From Hyalella azteca (lineage: Eukaryota; Arthropoda; Malacostraca; Amphipoda; Hyalellidae): 64,000 nt of DNA. The notes beneath the pieces were generated by a model. The model did no database searches. It was not told the origin of the DNA and saw nothing but the letters and a program-made list of their open reading frames with translations. The DNA lies in NCBI RefSeq assembly GCF_000764305.2, contig NW_025944985.1:324341-388340 (forward strand). The letters run 5' to 3'. Below are positions 29,301 to 41,300 of the stretch, piece by piece (position 1 is the stretch's first letter; the number at the start of each line of letters is the position of its first letter). The position numbers and the translations under genes were made by a program.

Positions 29301-32300
29301 GCAATTTTACATGACACCGCCAAAATAAGCTGGTCGGCTGGCGGCGACATCTGCCGGAAATGAACACAGCGGCGATCACAGGTCGCAGCGAACCCAATAT
29401 TTACCCCGGATATTGAAGAGAGAAATTAATCAAGCACGTTATAAAGCAACCATCATAATCCATAATATTTTGTCCAGCCGCTCTATCACCGTAATTATAA
29501 AAAATTAATTAATCATTTCATGCTGGGTAACAATCTGCGTGTAATTGAAATTTGATTATAGTTATGTATACATCTGCTTTAAATCAGTATTTAATATTTT
29601 GAGATGTAGCTATAATGTGAGCAACCTGATAAACTGATATATGGTTCGTGCAGCATTAGACTGTCGGAATTGAAAAATTAAGTCACCATCGATACATAAT
29701 ACTTAAAAATTAAATATTATGAGATTTTTATGACCGGCACACAAGTGGTTTCTCGGCAGAATTCCACAGAATTTCATCTGAGCGAAATTTTCACTAAATT
29801 TTGGGCCAGAAACGAGAAGAAAACGTGCTATATGGCGCGTTATAGGCACAGTAATATAATTAGAATAAATACATAAGCATAAAAAGATAAGACAAGATTG
29901 ATGTACCGAAGTTTAAATCAGCCAAACCGCATGAATTAATTGTATAGAGTAAATAACATCAAAAGTAATTACCTCTTTACTAACTATTTATTAAAATATA
30001 AGTTTCTCTTTAGAAACTAGACATTGAAATTAAATTGAATAGAATTTAATTTCGATGAAAAGAAAACGCCAAGTTAATTTATTATATCTTCGTCGAAAAC
30101 TTTTTAAATAACGACATGATGAATTTTTTGGGCGTTAATTTCTTTGCTCCTGAATGCTTATTGAAATACTGTCAGACAAATAATATGAAAAAGTAGAAAC
30201 TTAATTACTTCAACAAAAAGCACACATAAATGAATTGAAAAGCAAGACTTCCGCAGCAATAGTCTTGCAGTAGTCTTGAATTACAATAGCAGTAGTCTTG
30301 AATTACAGTAGCAGTAGTCTTGAATTACAGTAGCAGTAGTCTTGAATTACAGTAGCAGTAGTCTTGAATTACAGTAGCAGTAGTCTTGAATTACAGNNNN
30401 NNNNNNNNNNNNNNNNNNNNNNNNNNNNNNNNNNNNNNNNNNNNNNNNNNNNNNNNNNNNNNNNNNNNNNNNNNNNNNNNNNNNNNNNNNNNNNNNNNNN
30501 NNNNNNNNNNNNNNNNNNNNNNNNNNNNNNNNNNNNNNNNNNNNNNNNNNNNNNNNNNNNNNNNNNNNNNNNNNNNNNNNNNNNNNNNNNNNNNNNNNNN
30601 NNNNNNNNNNNNNNNNNNNNNNNNNNNNNNNNNNNNNNNNNNNNNNNNNNNNNNNNNNNNNNNNNNNNNNNNNNNNNNNNNNNNNNNNNNNNNNNNNNNN
30701 NNNNNNNNNNNNNNNNNNNNNNNNNNNNNNNNNNNNNNNNNNNNNNNNNNNNNNNNNNNNNNNNNNNNNNNNNNNNNNNNNNNNNNNNNNNNNNNNNNNN
30801 NNNNNNNNNNNNNNNNNNNNNNNNNNNNNNNNNNNNNNNNNNNNNNNNNNNNNNNNNNNNNNNNNNNNNNNNNNNNNNNNNNNNNNNNNNNNNNNNNNNN
30901 NNNNNNNNNNNNNNNNNNNNNNNNNNNNNNNNNNNNNNNNNNNNNNNNNNNNNNNNNNNNNNNNNNNNNNNNNNNNNNNNNNNNNNNNNNNNCCAATACA
31001 TGAAATAATATTCACTTTTTACTTTTTTTTGGTACACAGCATAGAATGATGATTAGATTAGGTGGCTTTTGCAAACTTGCTCAAATAGGCATTTATTTAT
31101 CCCACTATCCTTAACAGGGATCAATAATTTGTTAGTAATCCATAGAAAGGTACTCCAAAATTGCCATTAGGAATATTGATGCTGTCTCTTATACACATCT
31201 AGATGTGTATAAGAGACAGGCTATACGCACTGCTGCTATACGGGACTTGAACTTACATCATGCAGCTATACGCACTGCTGCTATACGGGACTTGTACTTA
31301 CATCATGCAGCTATACGCACTGCTGCTATACGGGACTTGTACTTACATCATGCAGCTATACGCACTGCTGCTATACGGGACTTATACTTACATCATGTAG
31401 CTATACGCACTGCTGCTATACGGGACTTAATTATGCCGTCAGGCTAACCATGATATACGCACTTAAATAATTCGCTCCCAGCAAAGCTTATACTGCATGG
31501 TTATGTTCGCATCTACTCATTTAATGGACTCATTTAATGTAACGCTTGTCCTACATTGCTATTTACGCACCGAAAGAACACATTTTACGTAACACTTTTC
31601 TTATTAAAGAACCGCTCATTCATTTTTGGTGCTATAAGCAGCGGCTGAGATCATTCAAAGCAATTCATGAACTGAAATATAAAATACTGTACGCAGCTAC
31701 AATGCATCATTACTGTGGCTCTGGCAAGGAAACGTTGTTCTTCAGCAATTTTATTTTTACACTTCAAATTTTAGCACAAGGCAACTCACGTACTTAGCGG
31801 CAGCTTTTCTTCTAATCGACTCACTCTATCGTAGTGTTCTTAAAAATGAAGACACAAGTATTTTAGTATATTGGTTTCTCTTGAACTTAAGTTCACTGAA
31901 GACCATGTTACATTTTACCTGTATTCTCAGCACTTTAAACAAATTTAGCATAGACTTGATATTTATAATCTACCACGCGAGAAATGTACCACATTTAAGG
32001 CATTTTTCACTTCTGATGTTCGATGATCAAATCTTGTTTCGGCCACATATTTCTCAGGGCCGGTTTATCGCCCCCAAAAACGTATTATCGCTATTAAATA
32101 AGCTATATTATACATTACTATGATTTGAATTCTCATGTGAGTGATCATTAAGTATAATGAAAATGTTCAATCAATAAACGAAATCTCATCCATTTGTATT
32201 TCGGCACCCAGGTGGCCTGGATCCATCTCGACCGCCAGATGATCGTAAGCATCCACAAGCACGTGATCGCACGGCAGCCAAGATTCTTCGTCACGCACGA

Positions 32301-35300
32301 CTCACTGCGGTCGTGGACGCTACACGTGAGCGGCGTCACACAAGAGGACCGAGGCAATTATATGTGCCAAGTGAACTCCAACCCAATGATAAGCCAGACC
32401 GGCTACCTGCAGGTCGTGGGTGAGTCTTACAGCAACATAAATTCCAGGTTATTAATCAGAAGCGCAGAAATATTGTTTCAAAGTTTTGTGTGTTTTAATC
32501 TGCGACACAACTTCCAGGTTGAGGTTTAGGGTTCCAGTAAGGTCCTGTGAGGTTGTGGGCGAATCTTTCAGAAAGAAAACAAGATTTGGTTGATTGCTGC
32601 AGCTAAACCATTACCAGTTAACGCTTTAGTAATGCAGCAAAGCCATCGCTATGATGCACGAGAGTAGTGCAGCAAGATAACATCCCATGTTTGAACTAGT
32701 ATAAGGTTGACGAATGAGAAGCTCATTTTTGCGTATGTAGTCTGTTTTTCGCCTGTGGCGTCACTGATCTCAGTGACGTCACAGGAATTAACCAATCACC
32801 AAAATGCGATCAAACCAATCAACGAATCCGTCATGCGATTGACGGGATTGTTTACGTTTCTCGATCTACTTGACGTAACAAGAAAGCTGAACTGAAAGAC
32901 GGAAATCCTCGTGGGTCAACCTTATATTCTTCAACCATGTAACATCCTGTCTGGACGTGAGCGCCCTTCATAGGGTAGACAAAAGCATTATCGGAGGATC
33001 GTATGTTTGGCAGGGGTGCAACGACAGCTCAATTCTAATGGGAATCATTTACTAATATTGTTATCATTATTATCGTTCTAAATGACCAAAAAAGTCATTC
33101 TGTGAGTTTACAGAGAACTATATATTCGTAGAATGATTAGTTATAACATCAAGTAGTTCAAAAACGTTCTGAAGCTTATCACTTACAGATTAAATTTTTC
33201 TGACGTTTCCATCCCAGATAACTGAGACGTCAAACGACTTTAATTCAAACTATGCATTTGGATTTTTAGTTATACATTTGTAAAAGTTAGAGCCATATGA
33301 AACCTTGTCCGAGTGATGAATACTGACAATTTGTTACACTGAAAAGTTTGCATGTTTTTACCACTAACAACTCGATCTATTTGAGAGTTTGGATATTGTT
33401 TACAATGTACAAAGAGCCAAATAAAATTTTCGTACCTGAGATCTTTCCTTACAAAAAGATCTCCTGTTCAGTCTGCTTCACACATGCGCATCTTATACTA
33501 GCCATACTCTATTGTGTCTTTAATTCCCTTATTTTTATTTTCTGTGTAGCTGGCAAACAGTTGGCTTCGTTCATTAGGCTAACAACACAAGCCAGCCAAG
33601 CCGCGCTACAGCCGCTAGCCGGAACACCATTCGCTTGGACGTTCATTCTGAATTATACGCTGGTTGCTCAGTTTTCATTTTGGCGAGTGCCCGGTGTAGT
33701 GTCTGGCGCGACTTTTCTTTCTTTTCTATCTTTTAAGTATTTCAGTGAGTTTCTTGCAATGATAAAGCAGTATTCTCCAACTTGAATGTATTTTAATTAT
33801 ATTTATTACTTATTTCGTTGACTCTAAAATAGTCAATTTTTTATCTACCACAATACCGTAATTCGTTCAATTCTTCCCTATGTGTTCGGCATAATTCCAA
33901 TTATAAAGCTCAATATTCGCGATTTATTTTGATTTTAACTTTAATTTTTAATAGTTATTACGTAGCCTCTATTTCAACTTTTTTTTAGCCCCATTTAATA
34001 AAATTTTGACCAATTACACTCATTACGCGCTATTCTCGCAGGCCGTGTCAACTCAAAATTTATTTTTTTTTCGCTTTATATTGTACTTGAGTATTTCCGA
34101 ATATTCCATTCAATCTCAATCCATCGATTTCATTTATTAGAACACCATTATTGCATGAACAAAATCCTCTAAAATGTGTGAAATGCATGTCGACAAGCGC
34201 CCCCTGGCGACGGGTGGAGCGCGAGGCGCCGCGACGCTGTACGTCATTAGGCGGCGAGTCATCCGTCTTGGTTAGGCAGCTCGAGCGGACCGCTGAACAC
34301 GAACTATCAGTTCCTCCGTGCCTAAGGCTTCATGCTATATAATTAATGATTATGTAATTATCGAACCTATATTGTTTCCATTTTATCTATGTTCCATTGA
34401 TAAACATGAATGTTTTTATTTATATTATGCAAATACAGTAGTTCCGGATATTAGACGTTAATTCAAATAAAACGATCTCAAGCGTATATTCGATTTTCAG
34501 GTGCTCAATAAAAAACCGATGTTCACCAAATCAATTACTACGCACACGATATTGTTTTCAATGCATAAAACAAAAGGGACCTATACACATGGTCTCCCTT
34601 AAACAACAATTAATAATAATTGGTCATAACTTATTGCCAGAATTCAGTGCTTCTGTGCAAATGAGGTTCTAAATCCAATTAAATTTTAAATAGTACTTAT
34701 ATCCTTAGTCTGTTTAAAACGCAAGTTGACAAGGAATTTAAAAGCACAGAGAACGTCAAGTAAATTGACCATATCTATATTGAAAACGTTTCGGAGTCCA
34801 GCTTAATCGTCAGTTCGAAAATCTAAAATGAATGAAAACAATCATTATAATTCAACGTCCAAAGTCAGACATTAAAACCCAAAAATTTACAAATAAAAGA
34901 CAAATCAACCCTAAAATCGAAAACAAACACTCGCGTAGCATTAGAAAATAAATAATAGAAAATTAAAGCTGAGTGATTCACTATTTCAAGAGGATAAAAA
35001 CTGTGTGCATTATTGAGACAAAATTTTCGTTTGAAGATATATTGCGATTCCATAATCCTCAAGTCCGAACAGCCAGAGGCGGAACCGAGTATCCGAACAT
35101 CACTCTCCGATACAGCCACATCGCACTGTTCTGCATGGAGTTAAATTTTAAATAGCCTTTATTCAACTTTATTCAAACGGTATATGCCTCCTGTATCAAT
35201 TCAAACTTTCCCTCTCCTTCAGTGCCTCCCGAAATCACGGACGAAGGCTCCAGCCCCAGCAGCCTGGTGGTGAAGGAGCGCGACAATGTTACCCTCACTT

Positions 35301-38300
35301 GCCACGCCAAGGGCTTCCCTCAGCCCAGGATCAGCTGGCGAAGGGAAGATGGTCGTCCCCTTAAGTCCTCACAAGCTCCAGTCAATGGTGAGTGTAATCA
35401 TGATTGATATAATCAATTTAGGTTGATTCGGAGCCATACGTGCACCGTGTTCACTCAGCGGCAACTCAATGTCCAGTGTTCACTCAGCGGCAACTTAATG
35501 TCCCGTGTTCACTCAGCGGCAAATTAATGTCCCGTGGTCACTCAGCGGCAACTTAATGTCCTGTGTTCACTCAGCGGCAACTTAATGTCCCGTGTTCACT
35601 CAGCGGCAACTCAATGTCCCGTGTTCACTCAGCGGCAACTCAATGTCCCGTGTTCACTCAGCGGCAACTCAAAGTCCCGTGTTCACTCAGCGGCAACTCA
35701 ATGTCCCGTCTTCACTCAGCGGCAACTCAATGTCCCGTGTTCAGTCAGCGGCAACTCAATGTCCCGTGTTCACTCAGCGGCAACTCAAAGTCCCGTGTTC
35801 ACTCAGCGGCAACTCAAAGTCCCGTGTTCACTCAGCGGCAACTCAATGTCCCGTATTCACTCAGCGGCAACTCAATGTCCCGTGTTCACACAGCGGCAAC
35901 TCTGTTACTCGTGTCCATGGAGCACGACTCCATATCGCTATGTACTTGGAGCCGCTGTAAAAACGAACTTAAGGAACAAGCGTCCGCTCTTCAACCCAGG
36001 TTGTCTAGTTACGCACAGTACTCGAACACAGCTGTATTTCGACAACACACAGTAGTTGTATGTTGCCAACACGCCGTTTTATTAATCATCACGAAGCTGT
36101 ATTTTGGATCCAGACAACTGTATTTCAACGTCACACAACTTTCTTCAGCATCACCCATCCATATATCAGCCATTCATGCCGTATTTCAGCCTCACACAAC
36201 TATGTTTCAGCCTCTCAACGCTGTATTTCACCCTCACATAACTATGTTTCAGCCTCACACAACTATGTTTCAGCCTCACACAACTATGTTTCAGCCTCAC
36301 ACAACTGTATTTCAGCCTAAAACGCTGTATTTCAGCCTCACACAGCTGTATATCAGCCTCACATAACTGTATTCCAGCCTCACACAGCTGTATTTCAACC
36401 TCCCACAGCTGTATTCCAGACTAACAACGCTGTATTTCAGCCTCACACAGCTGTATTTCAACTTCACACAGCTGTATATAAGCCTCACACAGCCGCATTC
36501 CGGCCTCACACAGCTGTATTTCAACCTCACACAGCTGTATTTGAGCTTCACACAGCTGTATTTCAGCTTCACACAACTGTATTTCAGCCTCACACAGCTG
36601 TATATAAGTCTCACACAGCCGCATTTCGGCCTCACACAGCTGTATTTCAGCCTCACACAGCTGTATTTCAGCCTCACAAAGCTGTATTTCAGCCTCACAC
36701 AGTTGTATACCAGCCTCACTCAACTGTATTTCAGCCTCACACAGCTGTATTTCAGCGTTGTACTCGCTGTGTTCCAGCCTGTATTTCGCTGCACTGTTAC
36801 AGACGGAGGTTACATACGAGTGTGTTATTGCAGCGCTTCACGCCCCGGTAATTTGGACGCTGTATATTGATAGCCTCGCTGTGTTTGCCATGCAGATCTG
36901 GAGCGACTCGGCGCCTTTTGCGGATTGAATACATCGACTCCCACTGAACACTTCGATGAAGTTCTCTAACCTAACGATGGCTTCTAATAACTTGTAAACA
37001 ATAACATAGAAATTACTCTATTCAACTTCGTTAACACTAATTGGTGAGGTAGATTTACGCACAGATCGAATTATGATAATTAATAGGGTCTATGTTATCA
37101 ACGTATATATTTAAAATGACTTTAAGGAAGAAGTTTCGATGATCTCTCCATGCCAATTAGATAATGGCCTAAGCTTAAGCCTAACAAGGTTTCATTTGTT
37201 TGATGTTATTTTCCTTGTTAAATCAGTTAATATGTATGTGCATGCATGATATAGTAAAAATAAAAGTTTGACGTAAAATTTTGCGTCAGTTTCTCCAAAA
37301 AAATCAATCTTGTCTATCATGTAACTTGAAGAAAATGCTGATTTGTTCCATAAACCAGCATGAAGAAGAGTGAAGAAGAACCAGCATTACCACCCTAAGA
37401 AATTCATACAGTGGTAAACAATCCTGCCATCACAATTTTTTCCCAGTTGCGGTGTATGCTCGGTGAAATGACCGCAATAGCGAGAGAACAAAAGCGAATA
37501 AGGATGTCCTCTTCTAATTATGAAGCCATTGCTCCAATTTCTGTTTCTTTCATGTCTAGACGACCCAAGTCAAGTTCTAAAATTATCTCAATAGGGACTT
37601 AACGATGCGCAATTGTGCCGCCATACAACCGCACCTGCAGCCTGGGGTGGCATTAAGATCGCTTGTATCAGCGACTCAGTGAAGTGCAATCCAGAAGTCG
37701 ATTGCTCTTGGCAAAGGCATTTTGCCGCACCTAATTCAATTGAGGAGTCCACTGTGGCACTTTGCATACTGCATTCATTGCTAGCTTTATTTTAGGGCAG
37801 ACATGAGATAATTATGTCTGATACCTCAATTTTTTATTGGGGGGCTTTGGCAAGAAAGACGAAATAATTTCGTGTGCTGCCTCAATATATTTTTTTGTTT
37901 GCAGAAATTCGAGGTGATTTTTTTTTGTAGTGCCTCAAGATTTATTCTTTTAATGTTTGCAAAAAGACACGATGATATTATGAAATGCCTCTACATTTTT
38001 TTGAGAACTTCCAAAATGCCACTTGATGCAAGATTCATAGGTCAGTGGCTGAATATCAATCAATCAATCATTAATAGCTTTGATACAAATTTTGCAGTCA
38101 AAGTAATTTCCATCGAGGATTTGCGACTGCATAAATTTTTAAGAATAAAATTTGTGATGCTGCACAGCCTCCACTATTTAAAGTTTTTACATTATTGCTA
38201 ATAAGGAAAGTGTAGCCCTGCGACCGGCTAATAATGCATTTTTACGTACAAATTCTTTCTATGTATATTATTGATTCAGGATTCATCAGGCAATTTTATT

Positions 38301-41300
38301 TTTCTATTCCCCGTTCCCTCAATGGCGTTGTCTGATGTCCATATGCAGTATAATTGATCACTGATGATCCTGTGCACGATTTCCCCTGCTGCAATTCTCT
38401 CTATTTCAATCCTATATTTTATTGCATACATTCTATATTTTTCACCTTTAATCCACCGACATTTTTTCCCTCCCAGAAAAGGCAATATATGGAACTCTCA
38501 TGCATAAGCTTCCGAGTTAAATGGCTTCCGGTTTTCTCTTTTATATCATATCCATTCAGCGCGTAAAAAATTCAGTTTTGACATGCCTCATCTTCGCCCA
38601 AGTCAGCAAACTGAGCGCAAGAACAGATCTCGGGCCATGCGATGAGTCTCAGGCGCTTCTGTCTTGATGTCGAACCTGCAATCCGAAACTATGGTTTATG
38701 CCAGGTGACATCGGAAGGCCGGAGCTCTCACAACCGCCTCGCTTATTAGCGACTCCCTTCTCTGGCCGTGTTACTACTTCATAAAGTCCAAGTGGCTCTC
38801 AGCTTGTAAAAAAACGAGGCTTTGTAAAGACTGTGTTGTTGCCTCTGCTCTCGTAAAGCTTTCACTCCTTGTTGCACTTTTATACGAGTATGCCTGACGA
38901 TGATAAGGATCGCACGACGATGCGGTATGCTGAGTATCCGGGTTCTGGCGCTAGGCAATACTTCATATTTTATATTGTATTACGACGCTGTTCCAATATT
39001 CCGTCTCAAAAATCTTCCTATTGAACGGACGTGCAGGTTAGGATAACTGCGATATGGCATTCTGGTGAAACTTTGGAGGCCTCGAAGGCGTTTGCAAAAT
39101 CATCACAGAGCTGAAGTTGGGCATGCGGCCTAAAACGAACAAAGCTGGTATTTGAACAACGACGCAGATCAAGCGAGAAGTGAGAAAGAACTCTGCCTCT
39201 CACTGATAATTACGATGCTAGCGGTCATTCAGTCCTCTGCTGAAGTTGGGTCTAAGTCCCGTGCCGAGTTGCCCGAACTAATATGGCGGACCTAAGAAAG
39301 TTTTCTGTGGGAGCGCATCAAAAGCTGGTACGAGTTGCCGAGGCCTCAAGGAGATCATAACCGTTCGTAAAAAACAATTAAAGTAATTCAAGTGAGGACC
39401 AAGAGACTGTAAAGAGAATGTTACGAGACGTGACACGGCCATCACGTGTTTATGGCACCCAAACCTCATATAGCAAAGCTCATCGTAAAACCGCGGTGAG
39501 AATTCCAGCGCCATCTCTCACGCGTGACACTTCGAGCAGCGTGTGTTTTATACGTCGCCCCAAAAAGAAGGAAATAAGGAGCGTGTGCTTGCACTCACAA
39601 CTGCTCTTCTCGTACGACTGCAATAGATTAAGCTTCCGGATCCGGACTCCGGAACCAATCACAGTCGCCTGTTCGGGAGCAGCTCTCTAAAAGTCGAATT
39701 AATGGCCTATAAAGACTGGTGAGGCGCGCAGTTCTGAAGAAGATCTTTTACTTTTCCTCCTAAAACATTCCTTGCAGAGGTCTTTGTCATTTCCTATACT
39801 CAGTGACAGCGATGGTTTGGAGAAGGTTTACTCATAGGCCCGTGAACCAATGAATCAAATAAAGGATCTTCTAATTCTTTCCTAAAAACACTTCCTCCAG
39901 CAAGCCTCGCCATTTTAACAATTTATTTCATTTTTAATTTGCTTTAACTATAAACAACCAACGATTTCAGTGAATACCGAGTGGAAGCAATCAAAACTTA
40001 AAACGACCTTTTCTGACAGCAAGTAGTTCTAACTTTAAATTTACTAATTACAATATTCACGTAAACAACAATTAGAAATACATTTTTAAAATTAATATTG
40101 CCTAGAAAATAACTTAAATTTATCTACACTTCCCCTATTCCTCCCACATCACAAGCACAACATTTATGAGCTTCCCAGCGGCGTAATGAAAAGAGCCTAA
40201 TCGACGCGGTCTAGAATAATTTAAGACGTTTTTTAATGCCCTGCGTCCGCTAAGCAAATTTTGATGGGATATTTTGGTCGAAGAAGTCCATGTTTACACC
40301 CAAGCTGGTAATCGCGAGCGCCTACTAAACAAATTACAAGTAAAGGCAATATTAAACAATTTTAAAGTAAAGGCAATATGTTACGAACACTTATCAGAAA
40401 ATTTCGTTCATGTAGATTAGTTTTAGATTCTTCTTTTCCTCTAAATCAGTTCTTCAATATCAGTATTAAATTGTTTCCTGTTTATAAAAAGTATTTAATA
40501 TTCAGCTTCATGTCGTTGTATATCAAAATAATTACAAAGATATTGTCGCAACTCACTCCTCCATATGGATCGATTTTTCCTCTTAGCTGAGGGCTGTGGA
40601 CAGCAGCAGCGTCCATAGGGAGCGCTTATGTTCAATTATTGGACGTATTTGTATTGTTTGGCGCAGCAATGCGCGCCAGTGAGAGCCATCAGCATTCCAT
40701 GAGGGTAGCCTCGATAATCCAATGAAGGTTCGGCAGCGCTGACCTCTATACCTTCTCAGTGCATAGACATATAAGTCCAGTGACTGATTCATAGATATAG
40801 AAGTCCAATAAATAATGCATGGACGTGTAAATCCTTTAAATAAGGCATGTGGTCTGTGCGTCTAAGAAAATAATGCATAGACATGTCAGTCTCTTAAATA
40901 ATACATAGACATGTCAGTCCCTTAAATAATGCCTAGACGTGTCAGTCTCCAAAATAAGGCATATGACATACCAGTCTCCTAAATAATGATTAGACATGCC
41001 AGTCTCATAAATAATACATGGACATGTCAGTCTCCTAAATAATGCAGTGACATGTCAGTCTCATAAATAATACATAGACATGTCAGTCTCCTAAATAATG
41101 CATTGACATGTTCTAAATAATACTAACTGTATTATTACATCAAGAATCATATTCACGAATTCGTATCAACGCAAATCTAATTCTTTAGTAATGAAACAAA
41201 ATCTTGTCTTCTTTGAATTGTTGTGATTAAATTTATTATCATAAACAACGTTTTTTTACTGATAATTGCCATACTAGATGAAATCTAGCAGAGATATAGT

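Noticed and set aside
30347..31037. Open frames of about 200-220 codons
   Set aside because: They consist of Ns from the assembly gap.
33348..33785. 145-codon frame in intron 3
   Set aside because: Hydrophobic and aromatic by chance in AT-rich DNA, with no domain, signal or splice support.
35534..36366. Plus-strand frames of 122-267 codons in the 29-bp and 21-bp arrays
   Set aside because: All three frames are open because the unit has no stops in any phase; the peptides are simple permutations of the repeat.
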